Part shown: in pieces, positions 8,751 to 18,169 of the stretch
Position numbering within the stretch: the stretch's first letter is position 1
Layout of the letters: every line of letters begins with the position of its first letter
NCBI GenBank assembly: GCA_016165875.1
Contig: JABBOT010000014.1
Coordinates: forward strand, 2,615,857-2,679,856
DNA from: Acanthopleura granulata
Taxonomy: Eukaryota > Mollusca > Polyplacophora > Chitonida > Chitonidae
Direction: 5' to 3'
DNA length: 64,000 bases
Made by a program: the position numbers and the translations under genes
Notes under the pieces: generated by a model
Told to the model about the DNA's origin: nothing
Databases searched by the model: none
What the model saw: the letters and a program-made list of their open reading frames with translations, nothing else

Positions 8751-11700
8751 CTGCAAAGTAAAGACATTTGATGGTTACTGTGCTTTAGTTCAAATCAACA
8801 GTATATGCTACCTTTTGCGAACTATACAAGTAGATAATGTGTTAAAACTGTCACTGTATTTTGGTAGGTTCAGAACGACGTAAACCAGTGTCTAAATCGT
8901 GTACCATGCTGCTGTATAAGTTATCTGGAACAGTTTCTGAGAAATCGTAGCCTTCATATCAATGTGTCGTTTTCATCATAGCCTAAAGAAAAATCACTGA
9001 CGTACTTAATAAATGCCTGAGGAGAACGTCAATAAAAGTACGAGATAAAAAGTTTTACGCACTGATGACATCCTATATACTCACATCCAGAGCATGTCGT
9101 AAAACCGACGTTTCTTCTTGTTAAGTTCAGCTATAGCAACAACATCTTCCTGGGCGAGTTCAAAGTCGAAAATCTGAAGACAAACCTCATCTCATTAGTA
9201 ATGTGTTTCCTGAAGACACAGATGATGTTCTGTTATATGCTTTCAATGCTCGCGTCTTCGAGAATTATTTTTTAGCAGTTAAAAGGACTGTGTGACGTAA
9301 TTGTTCTTCAGCCTGTTCAGTATGGTCTATTAAGTCCACCGTACAATCAAAACATTTGATTGTGTTTAATTTGGTGGAAAAAGGAAGTAAGAAATCAGTG
9401 AAGATTCCTTCAGATACAGTTTTTAAGCTCTTTCACTGAAATCAGAAATTTCAGTTCCAGGATGTCCTGGATTTCCCCGTAGAGGGCTCTGCCCAGTTCC
9501 AACCCACCACAATGCTGAGCGCCGTCGTGTAAGTGAAATATTCTTGAGTAAGGCAAGAACAACACACCGAGAGTGTAATCGACAGTGTGACGCTCCGTAT
9601 ACATCATTCAATGCGCATGGCAACCAGCAGTATCAACATTTCCTCTCTACGTAACACTGCTGCGGTATACGCAGCCAATCTGAATAACAGTTGTTACCAT
9701 TTTACATCTTGATCAAATTCTAATGCCAAAAGTTGGAACTGCTTCGTCCACCCTGGGTGATATTGTGCTACTGGCCTCTTACATTGTAGGCAACTGTATA
9801 ACCATACCTCGATGTTTTCCTTTATCCTAGACGGGTTCGAACTCTTCGGCAGTACTGGGATTCCACGCTGGACAATGTCCCTTAGTAAAATCTGTAACGA
9901 CAATTCAAACACTGTCTGGTTCAACACAGAAGATATGAATAGGCTCAAGTATTTATCTATTTCATAACTTGAAATTTTATTATATAGATTTGTTTTCATT
10001 TTGAAACAGTGGAGAAAAAAAGTAACTTAACTTTTTAGTTATTTTTCTAAGTTTTATTTTCAAGGCTTGCGCACTATATCTTCTTAACTCGCTCATACGA
10101 TTTTTTTTTTGTTCAGATCGCACAACATAACAATTATCTCGTGCATGCTCCAAATGTCTTTACTCAGTATTGCGCGCACTAACTTTACTTAGTCGTGTTC
10201 CCGAGATACTTGACCAATGAAAACGTAATACGCTTACGCAGTTTTATCACGTGTGTAATCGTCGGCAAAAGTGGCGGTAGGTTACTGTGACTGAATTTAC
10301 CTCGACAGTGTGCACCATCAAAAAAGTCACACGGCTCAACAAAAAGAATGTACCCACGACATGATTGTATATTTTTACGGGTCCATTTTCTCCAGGGCAA
10401 GACTTTTGAAAAATATATATTTGAAATGAAATGCGCATGGAAGTTAAAAGATTTTAGTGTTTTTCCATTTTGTTTTTAATATACATCCTACTTTTTACGG
10501 CTCCCTACGTGCCAGTAAAGAATATGTTTATCAAATAAGTGAAATGTTCTTGAGTACGTTGTAAAACACCAATTAAATAAATAAAATAAATAAGTATGTT
10601 TATCAACGTGATGCCTGTATTCAGTAAAATTCTTACCTGAGCGGGCGTTTTGCCGTATTTATTTGCAATCTTCAGAACGATTTCCTCTTCTAAAAGCACT
10701 GGGTCGTTTTCTCGCTGGCTGTAAGAAAGATTCAGGCCAAACAGTACCTGTACGACAACATATCCCACACGTTCACCTAATGACGACAGTAATAGGAATT
10801 ATAGAAAAAAAATTTGATAACTGTGTTTCGGGAGGATAGGTAGCATACAAATATCCGCGAATATTTAGAGAAAAGTATACTAAAACTGACCTGTTATAAA
10901 TTCCATCTAATTATTTAAATTTGCTGTGACCTGCACGAGCCACAGGTTCGTGAAAATGTGTTACATAATTTCACTTTTCAAGGACAAGAGATACAGACTA
11001 ACAGGATTATCCGAGCAAATAACGTTAAAAAATAACGCGGACTCCCTTCTCGGACAATGTCAGATACGTGTGTTAAAATGTCAGAAAATACTGTGGTCGA
11101 CAATAGCATATGCCGGTTATATCCCATTCATACAACGTTTAGACAGTCGCAAAACGACAAATGGTCCATCCAAAAGATTAGTTTACCGAACTGATTCCTT
11201 CTCCTCTTCATGTGCTGATTTTTTTCAAGTTCAAACATCTAAGCACAACTTTTCAACCACTGGGACAGCGCGACTTCTATAATCCACTGCTGTGATATTT
11301 ACCCGATGATGACAGTGATGTTATACCCTACCAGCCCAGGAGTCTATCACCCAATGTTATGATATACACCCGATGATGACAGTGATGTCATAATCTTCGA
11401 ATCCAGGAGTCTATAATCCAATGCTGTGAAATATACTCGATGATGACAGTGATGTTATACCCTACCAGCCCAGGAGTCTATCACCCAATTTATGATATAC
11501 ACCCGATGATGACAGTGATGTCATACCCTTCGAATCCAGGAGTCTATAATCCAATGCTGTGAAATATACTCGATGATGACAGTGATGTTATACCCTACCA
11601 GCCCAGGAGTCTATCACCCAATTTATGATATACACCCGATGATGACAGTGATGTTATACCCTTCCAGCCCAGGTGTCTGTAACCCAATGCTGTGAAATAT

Positions 11701-14700
11701 ACCTGATGATGACAGTTATGTTATACCCTTTCGGCCCAGGAGTCTATAAACCAATGTTATGATATACACCTGATGATGACAGTGATGTTATACCCTTCCA
11801 GCCAAGGTGTCTGTAACCCAATTCTCTGATATTTACCCGATGATGACAGTGATGTTATACCCTCCCAGCCCAAGAGTCTGTAACCAACTGCTGTGATGTA
11901 TACTTTTAGCCCTATTTATGAGGCTACAGACAGGCCACAAACAGGCTACAGACATGCCACAAACAGGCCACAGACAGGCCACAATCAGCATTTCCCGGAA
12001 CCATATTTTACTTTTATGTGTGAGCCGTTGCACTATTTTGGGTGGTTTTTTTACCGAAGGCTTTCATCGTTACCTCCAGGTGTGTTTTGGTGGACATTCG
12101 TTAAAACGATGACGGATGTGCACACCTGATAACGCGGTGAAAACTTTGCGTTACTATTTTCAAGCTGAGATCTTAAGATCACTGAAAGGCTACAGGTAAT
12201 AAACATGGGTGGGGTGGGTAGTTTTTTGAACTATGTTGGGTGGTTCTTTTATACTTTTATAGTTATAGGCAATTACAGTTAAGACGTTGACGGATACACA
12301 CAAGTGGAAATATGATGAAATGTTCGGGCCAATGTTTTCAAGCTGATACAGTAAGGTCCCTCTTACGGACAGTTTTAGGTGGAAAAACTCCGTCCATCCG
12401 TCATGATGGTGTAAAATTGTGACCAGTAAAAATGGCTTGCAGATTGACAAGTCGCTGAGTGACAGTGGACGTGAACAAGTAAGTAAATGAAAAGTCACTT
12501 GCCATCTGGGGCAACACATGTAACTTACTAAACGTCTGCTCGCCTTGGTGCACCTAACGATGCATAGGCTGTCAGAGTTATCCCTCTTGATCTGCAGAAC
12601 TCATTCAGAGCGTACTGAGGTAAGTAGGCGTGAACCTCGACCTGCAAGATAAACCAGAATTAACAATTTGTTCTGCAATTTTCAATGCATCACCATTATG
12701 CAATAGAGATGGCAACCACCAGTATTTTCTGGTGATTAATATATCAAAAAATAAATTTTCATGCATGGCGTTTTATTTCTGTTTTTGTCACAGGGTTTTG
12801 ATAATATATGATTTTGTGTAATTACTTGATTGGTATTTCCCGCCGATCCCAAGTATATTTCACTTTCACAACGGCGGCCAGCGTTATGGTGGGAGGAAAG
12901 CGGACGGAGCCCGGCGGAAAACCAGAACCATCCACAGGCTGATAATATATGTCTTTCATCGCCAAACCAAAGTCTAAAGTGAAATGCTCCTGAATACGTC
13001 ATAAAGCGCCAATGAAATAAATAAAAATAAATACGTACTTGGTTTGTTACTGGGAATATCCGGGCATTCTTGCACACATAGTTTAACTGTATGGAGTTAA
13101 AGTTGGACACTCCGATGGACTTCACTTTCCCAGCATCCACTAGCTTCTCCATTTCCTGTTCCGGTAGATACACAATTACCGCCACAATATATTAAATAGG
13201 CTGAGATGAGACGTGAAATGAAATGGGTTGACTTTGGAATGTTACACAGAACAACCCTGTGTTAATCTCAAAACTGGCGACTGAAAAATTCAGAAATTAC
13301 GTGCACTTCGCCTAACATGAATACTAAATGGCCGTATATTCCCGTGGAATGTTTTTTTCCCTTCAAATGGTACGGGCCTTCTTTAAGAGTTTGAAAAGCG
13401 ACTGAAAGCTTTGTTTGTAGTTTGAGTGTGATCTGACCTCATGCCTATAGCTACAGTATTAATTTGCTCCCTTTTCTGCGTTTGCTTGAGGTCTACAGCC
13501 GCCTTCCATATTATTTTGGTCAATTCACGACAGTGTCCACCTACAGCACACGCCTTCGAATGGAAAGACAGTTTGGGTGCTTCCTCACTGAAGCACCATG
13601 GTGTGCTGTAGGACATTCTTTATGATACCCAACCAAGTCAGAGTGTACCGACACCAGAGCAACCAATCTTGGTCTAAGTCCTCACGGATGGGCGCCTAGC
13701 CAGTGGAGTACGCTGATTGAGAGTCTGAAAACCTTAGGTATATGCTAACCATTGTGGGCATTTCCCTGTTGCACAGATCAAGAGTAAAAAGTAATTCATT
13801 TAAAAAAAACCCTGGTTTTAGTACAAGGGGATCTACCGTCTTTTATGGTGCTGTTTTGGGTCTAAGCTGTTCCTAACACACTTTACACTATACTGACAAT
13901 TATTCGAAAATTGGCCTTTCGCATCACAAAGAAACAATATTACTGCCAAGAATGTTGTCTGGCAGCTGGAAGATTGAACTAATATTGTCCGATAACAAAT
14001 CAGACCCTTTGTAGGCATTCGATATTTGAGGTGTGTTTTATAATCTAGAAAGCGGTGTCGAGTGTTAATGACGCGGGATTCTTCGCCCTGGGACAGGAAA
14101 ACCCACCTAGCTAAGTCCTTATATGCATTGTAACCTCCAATCGTCCCACGCAAGTCAGTTAATGTTGTGCATTTTCTCGGGAATGCTCGTCATACTTAAA
14201 ACTTTTCACTGACTCGAGCTTTGTCTAGAAAAGTCTAAAAATTACAAAAAGACACCGAAAAATAGAACTTGCGGAATCTGGGCCTGTCACTAGTCCACAA
14301 TGTGGAAAAAAATCGCCATGCTCTTTGGTTTCTGTGCCACAGGATACGTTCTGCGCATGCGCACTGATGAGCCCTTGACGGGATTCTCTGGCATATGTGA
14401 TGGCGTTTCACCTTACACTTACCCGCCAGGTTTTCACCGCATCGTAATGTTCATACTGCAGTTTTCCCGACTCGTCCCTGGGAAGTAAGCTTCCACTGTC
14501 AACATTCTACAAAATCAAGCAACTAGAGTGTATATGTCCTTACGGACGAGCCTTTATTGTTGTGGACTTCATTTAACCTGTCTGTTAACAACTTCACAGA
14601 AAATATTATGGACGGATTTGGGTGAAATTTTGGACACAGTTTTGTCCATCAATCGAATTTTAGTGCATCTGGATTACGATCATAAAGTTTGTAAACAATT

Positions 14701-17038
14701 CTTCACAACTGGCTAACAGAACACAAATGCAGATTATTGCCTCTTTGTCTCCGGTGAAGGGTTTGTACATATAAGTGTTGTGGAAATTTTCCCCTTTGGC
14801 GTCCCGTCTAGATTGAACGTGTCTCTAGACCAATGACGTCTAATATATTGCATTTAACATATAGTGTATATTTGTTGTTTACCTATTTATGATTAAGCAA
14901 TGGTGCTAGGGGCGTGTATAGGTTGTTACTTCTTAAACACTTACATAAACAGTTAGAATAAAACCCTAACTGTGGTAAAATGACAAGAGTCCGGATTTCA
15001 TCGGTGACGTGGAGCCATTTGCCAACCACCATACTGTCGTCGATGTTCTCTATACCGTAGTTTTGTTTTATATCTCTTCCAGTGCAAAGGCCGTAATTAT
15101 CACTGACGACCTGGTCAATGAATGTCTAATATTCTTGTACGTTCAAGGTGCATTCAGTGAAATGCCTTCCAATAATTCCAATAAAACAAAAATAACCCTT
15201 TGTTTGACTTATGTAACGCCGTTCTCGATAATGTTTTACACACATTAGCCGTCACAATTTTGAAATTGTTCAAATATAAATGACTACAGCACGGAGAGTG
15301 AAACCAGAGCAGCGACGACAGCGTGATAATTACCTAATGGTCACATGTTACCGGTGAAATGTCACATCCTGTCAATTTACCTCGGACAGGCTTTTATTCT
15401 AACTGTTCATGCGAGTATTTAAGAAGTAAGAACATACATCCACCAGCACCTTGGCCTAAGTAGAATTAGGTAAACAAAATGGCAGTATTGCTAAATGCAA
15501 CGTGCTACAGGTCACAGGTATAGAATCACTCAAGCTTCTGATTTTCATCACATTCAATGTATGTACAGAAGAACAGAAGACGCCGTTCTCAAGAATATTT
15601 CCCTAATATAGTAGCGATCACGATTTTCCAGATGCATGAAAGCTTTTGAAGACACAAATTAATTAACCATGTTGAAAAATCAGAGGAACAGAAAGAAATA
15701 GTTTAAATTACCTTATAGCCAAAAGGCGAGTGCACCAAATACAAGTCGACATAGTCCAGCTGAAGCCTGTCCAAACTCTGCTGTAGGCTGGGCGCCACAC
15801 TGTCCTCCCCCATCCGAGCTCTTGCCAGCTGGACATGTACAAGACCCGTGGCCTCAGCTCGTGAACCACGAAAACAGCTTATTCCCAATTAACTCTTATT
15901 TTGTCCCTATTTTTACAACTCGTTGGATTGGCTATTTGTATAATTTTACTATTCTCTTTGGATCACATTTACAACCATTTAGTTATATACGTGACAACTT
16001 ACTTCCCTCGAGACTATAGCTATACAAATATATAGCTAATTTTTAGGATATTTCACAAAAATGCGTTTTGTTCTCCATCTAGAACAACATGAGTCAAGGT
16101 CTATTGTTAGATCCACAAATCTGATCAGACAGTTCGTCATGATTAAATTTACTCCCAGAACTTTTTAACTGCACTTCAGCCTAATAGATTGGTAGGAAAC
16201 AGAAATTTTCAGCGTTATGCAATGGCCCAATGGCTCGAAGTTTAACAGGAGGAACATAAACACACCAAAACCTACCCCTAAACAAACGACAGTCCAGCTC
16301 ACAACTCGATAAGTACTCATGTAACTTGGCTACCAACCAATCGAGTAATCAGTATTATTTCTTGTCACCTCTCCTCCTCTGAATGACATGGCGATATACC
16401 TTTGTGGTAAGAAACATATCCTTTCTTGTAGTCACACCATCCCGCCTTATCTAGGTGGTAATGAACAAATCGTCCCTTGTCCCCGTTCTCTCCCGTATTG
16501 TAACCCCTCCTCTACTCTCCCACATGCTGTACCATGGTGGTAATGAACAAATTATCCTTGGTAACCACTCCATCTCATATTACCCCCCTCACTCCCCTAC
16601 TCTCCCATGTGCTATACCGTGGTGGTAATGAACAAATTATCCTTGGTAACCACTCCATCTCATATTACCCCCCTCACTCCCCCACTCTCCCAAATGCTAT
16701 ACCGTGGTTTTAATGAGCAAATCCTCCCTTTAATGAGCAAACTCCGTCCTGTGTTATCCCCGCTCTCCTACTCCCCAACACACTATACCTTGGTGGTAAT
16801 GAACAAATTCTACCTGGTAACCACTCCGTTCCGTATTATCCTCCCTCCCCTACTCTTTCACACACAATACCTTGGTGGTAATGAACATTTCCTCTCTGGT
16901 AACCACTCCGTCCCTTATTGCCTGCCTCACTGCCTCGCCTACCACCTGCTCATTGCCATATTTGTGGGCGGTGTCGATGTGTCGGTAACCACACTCTATA
17001 GCACATCTGATCGCTGTCCTCAACTCATCGTCGTTGCT
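8708..17038 (-). CDS. aldo-keto reductase, AKR1-like (nine exons found; first coding exon not found)
   Basis: This gene encodes a cytosolic NADPH-dependent oxidoreductase of the AKR superfamily (alpha/beta barrel, carbonyl reduction). Nine exons join in phase to 298 residues plus stop; a first exon of about 28 codons is still missing. All four catalytic residues are visible: Asp in RHIDTA and Tyr in HKYGNE (exon 2), Lys in MFITTK (end of exon 2), His in LYLVHSP (exon 3). The AKR signatures [18 protein letters not shown] and [16 protein letters not shown] are present, and the C-terminus ends [10 protein letters not shown]. Exon sizes are 168, 117, 84, 117, 113, 82, 84, 89 and 43 bp. From memory, vertebrate AKR1C genes have 84, 168, 117, 78, 123, 110, 166, 83 and about 42, so boundaries are conserved, with the 166-bp exon split in two (82+84). 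No frameshift or stop was found. Substrate is not predictable. Confidence 0.93.
9085..9173 (-). CDS. AKR exon (vertebrate exon 8 equivalent)
   Basis: It reads [20 protein letters not shown] and then KRRFYDMLW, matching the AKR pattern hFdFxLtxeDhxxIxxLnxxxR. Acceptor GTCTTCAG, donor AT|GTGAGT. It is 89 bp and ends in phase 2. If unspliced it would stop almost at once (TGG ATG TGA), but the downstream exon fits in phase. Confidence 0.9.
9460..9552 (+). mobile_element. SINE family 1, 3' fragment
   Basis: It contains GGGCTCTGCCCAGTTCCAACCCACC, AATGCTGAGCGCCGTCGTGTAAGTGAAATATTCTTGAGTA of the family-1 3' half. It lies in an AKR intron, opposite in orientation to the gene. Confidence 0.75.
9808..9891 (-). 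CDS. AKR exon 7b
   Basis: It reads [20 protein letters not shown] and then SRIKENIE, the AKR signature with Lys-Ser and the R--EN that contacts the NADPH 2'-phosphate. Acceptor TTACAG, donor GAG|GTATGG. Its 84 bp plus the 82 bp of exon 7a equal the single 166-bp exon of vertebrate AKR1 genes. Confidence 0.92.
10525..10596 (+). mobile_element. SINE family 1, 3' tail fragment
   Basis: Only TAAGTGAAATGTTCTTGAGTACG, GTAAAACACCAATT and the AAATAAATAAA tail remain. Confidence 0.7.
10637..10718 (-). CDS. AKR exon 7a
   Basis: After completing a Tyr codon split by the intron (TA|C) it reads [20 protein letters not shown] and then YGKTPAQ. This matches the family pattern DPVLLEdpvhxxhAxkyxkTPAQ. Acceptor TTTCTTACAG, donor CAG|GTAAGA. 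The next intron is the extra one relative to vertebrate AKR1 genes. Confidence 0.92.
11282..11900. repeat. 67-bp satellite, about nine units, in an AKR intron
   Basis: Units begin CGATGATGACAGTGATGTTA, then TACCCT.CCAGCCCAGGAGTCT, and end ATGATATACAC. Starts at 11304, 11371 and 11438 give the 67-bp period. Units are diverged and some alternate (CCAGCCCAGG versus CGAATCCAGG), suggesting a higher-order repeat. Confidence 0.9.
11928..11990. repeat. short tandem repeat, about 11-bp unit
   Basis: ACAGGCCACAA and ACAGGCTACAG variants are repeated about five times just beyond the 67-bp satellite. Confidence 0.7.
12529..12641 (-). CDS. AKR exon 6
   Basis: It reads [20 protein letters not shown] and then [17 protein letters not shown], matching the AKR VExHPYhxQxxLxxFCxxxGIxhxAYxxLG block. 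Acceptor ATCTTGCAG; donor TTTA|GTAAGT in phase 2. Read unspliced, GTT TAG would look like a stop. Confidence 0.92.
12846..12945 (-). mobile_element. SINE family 1 fragment, part of an inverted pair
   Basis: Contains AACGGCGGCCAGCGTTATGGTGGGAGG and CGGAGCCCGGCGGAAAACCAG. A + strand 3' tail of the same family follows at 12968-13036. Confidence 0.75.
12968..13036 (+). mobile_element. SINE family 1, 3' tail fragment
   Basis: AAGTGAAATGCTCCTGAATACGTCATAAAGCGCCAATG is followed by an AAATAAATAAAAATAAA tail that ends next to the splice donor of AKR exon 5. Confidence 0.7.
13039..13155 (-). CDS. AKR exon 5
   Basis: It reads [20 protein letters not shown] and then [19 protein letters not shown], which contains the AKR signature MExLvxxGkhrSIGVSNF. 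Acceptor GGAACAG, donor CAA|GTACGT. It is 117 bp and in phase 0 at both ends. Confidence 0.95.
14423..14506 (-). CDS. AKR exon 4
   Basis: It reads [20 protein letters not shown] and then [11 protein letters not shown] exon 4 typically encodes a variable loop ending in TW. Acceptor TTTTGTAG, donor CGG|GTAAGT. It is 84 bp, phase 0 at both ends, and fits exactly between exons 3 and 5. It was found by searching for the expected TW-donor pattern. Confidence 0.88.
14879..15060 (-). repeat. 190-bp dispersed repeat (family 5), inverted copy
   Basis: This is the reverse complement of the family seen at 15285-15476. Shared blocks (given on +) include AGCAATGGTGCTAGGGGCG, GTTACTTCTTAAACACTTA, AACAGTTAGAATAAAACCCT and GACAAGAGTCCGGATTTCA, then the GTGACGTGGAGCCATTTGCCAAC end. 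With 15285-15476 it forms an inverted pair in AKR intron 3. Confidence 0.75.
15285..15476 (+). repeat. 190-bp dispersed repeat (family 5), direct copy
   Basis: It starts ACGGAGAGTGAAACCAGAGC, has GGTCACATGTTACCGGTGAAAT and CTGTCAATTTACCTC in the middle, and ends GCACCTTGGCCTAAGTAGAATTAGGTAAAC. No clear terminal inverted repeats or tRNA head were seen; class unknown. Confidence 0.75.
15712..15828 (-). CDS. AKR exon 3
   Basis: It reads [20 protein letters not shown] and then [19 protein letters not shown]. The His of LVHSP is the catalytic histidine. Acceptor CATGTCCAG, donor AAG|GTAATT. It is 117 bp, phase 0 at both ends, the same length as vertebrate AKR1 exon 3. Confidence 0.95.
16390..16873 (-). 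repeat. tandem array of AKR exon-2 3' end plus splice donor
   Basis: Read on the - strand, each unit of about 82-86 bp carries a decayed copy of the last part of AKR exon 2 ([12 protein letters not shown] in several units, against the genuine [13 protein letters not shown]) followed by a GGTAT donor. On the + strand the GGTGGTAATGAACA marks fall at 16454, 16536, 16621, 16706 (as GGTTTTAATGAGCA), 16792 and, in the real exon, 16874. Homology extends upstream into the exon (AGTGAGG..GGTAATA.GAGATGG against AGTGAGGCAGGCAATAAGGGACGG). Several units contain in-frame TGA upstream, so they are relics or decoys and not alternative exons. Confidence 0.88.
16871..17038 (-). CDS. AKR exon 2
   Basis: It reads [40 protein letters not shown] and then [16 protein letters not shown]. 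It holds the catalytic Asp, Tyr and Lys. Acceptor TTATTTTACAAG, donor AAG|GTATTG. It is 168 bp, identical in length to vertebrate AKR1 exon 2, and in phase 0 at both ends. Coding exon 1 (start Met plus the NG-xMPxhGhGTW segment) should lie at higher coordinates but I could not find it. Confidence 0.95.
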
Positions 17039-17289
17039 CTTGTAAAATAAAAAAACATTAAATTCCTTTTTATTTTAACATATTTCAATATCATTCTTCT
17101 TATTCAATGACCGCAAAAATAGGCAACAATACTAAACATAACATGATTAGTTCTTGTTCTAAACGTTTTTCTTTCAAGAATACATAGACACCATTTTTGA
17201 GATGAAAAAAACACTTATATGTCTGTCAATTTCCAAAAACCACGCCTTGGAAAGCAAAGTTTTGGGGAGAGCCCAATATTCGGAGTGCC

Positions 17290-17460
17290 ACACTAGTCAC
17301 CCACAGGTTGAATTTTCACCTCCGAAATCTGTTGTGTTTAAAGACGGAAAACTAATTCCATACGATGTCATTTTCAACCAAGTTATAACATGAGATTATC
17401 AAAAGGTCAGCAATCATGAAACAAGGATCGGAACCTCATTCATCCATGACACCATTCAGT
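17290..17460. repeat. weak dispersed repeat, related to 27425-27590
   Basis: Shares ATGTCATTTTCAACCAAGTT, a GTCAGCAATCA.GAAA.AAG block and CCATGACACCAT, in the same order, with 27490-27585. Class unknown. Confidence 0.5.
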
Positions 17461-17514
17461 CTTGTTTGTTGAGGACGTTGGTTATCAGCTGCTGCAATCA
17501 ATGTGGTCTAAGTA

Positions 17515-17636
17515 TGTAAAGCCGGGGGGAGTATAGTTGGCAAATTGTCACACGTAACTGGTGAAATCCGGCTACTTGTCAATATACTTCAGCTCTTCAC
17601 TCTAGCCGCTCATGCAAACGTTTAGATAGTTACAAA
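17515..17636 (+). repeat. 190-bp dispersed repeat (family 5), partial
   Basis: Contains AGTTGGCAAATTGTCACACGTAACTGGTGAAATCCGGCTACTTGTCAAT. It is followed by SINE 17640-17770 and then an inverted family-5 copy. Confidence 0.7.
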
Positions 17637-17639
17637 TTA

Positions 17640-17770
17640 TATTTATTTATTTATTTCATTGGTGTTTTACGCCGTCCTGAAGAACATTTCACTTATACGA
17701 CGGCGGCCAGAATAATGGTGGGAGGAAACCGGGCAGAGTCCGGGAGAAACTCACGACCATCCGCATGCTA
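17640..17770 (-). mobile_element. SINE family 1, 3' half
   Basis: TATTTATTTATTTATTTCATTGGTGTTTTACGCC then ACGACGGCGGCCAG and GGTGGGAGGAAACCGGGCAGAG. It ends at CCACGACCATCCGCATG-like sequence and the tRNA head is missing. Confidence 0.85.
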
Positions 17771-17869
17771 GACCTACAAATTATACTGCCTTTATCACCC
17801 TATAGTGGTATGAAGACAGCAGATCTCACATACTTCTGCAGAAGGTGTCCTATAAATTGCAACAAACAT

Positions 17870-18060
17870 CATTGCTTAAGCCTTGGTGCTGGAGGCTTGT
17901 ACATTTATTTGTTACTTTTTTAAGTGTATACCTGAACAGTTAGAAAAAAGGTAAACTGACAAGAGGTCGGATTTCAGCGGTTACGTGCGATCATTTGGCA
18001 CCTATTAACCTGTCGTCGATGCCTCGGTTTTATACTCCGTGCTGCAGTCTTTTATAATAG
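17870..18060 (-). repeat. 190-bp dispersed repeat (family 5), inverted copy
   Basis: GCTTAAGCCTTGGTGCTGGAGG, GTTACTTTTTTAAGTGTATA, CTGACAAGAGGTCGGATTTCAGCGGT and TACTCCGTGCTGCAGTC mark it. It pairs in inverted orientation with 17515-17636. Confidence 0.7.
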
Positions 18061-18112
18061 AGATTTCACCGCGTAAAATCAGGGTTCCCTCAGTTCATAA
18101 TTCTGTCTGGCG

Positions 18113-18168
18113 TGTTTGAAGTGAAATACAAACATGTATAAAACACCAATTAGATAAATCAATAAGCA
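18113..18168 (+). mobile_element. SINE family 1 tail remnant
   Basis: Only GAAGTGAAATA...TATAAAACACCAATTAGATAAATCAATAA is recognisable. Confidence 0.4.
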
Positions 18169-18169
18169 G

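Noticed and set aside
13833..14153. 106-codon - strand frame in an AKR intron
   Set aside because: No AKR resemblance; the true exon 4 lies at 14423-14506 and joins both neighbours in phase.
16400..16860. Repeated AKR exon-2 ends as mutually exclusive alternative exons
   Set aside because: The units lack acceptors, contain stops upstream in frame and do not include the catalytic Asp-Tyr part.
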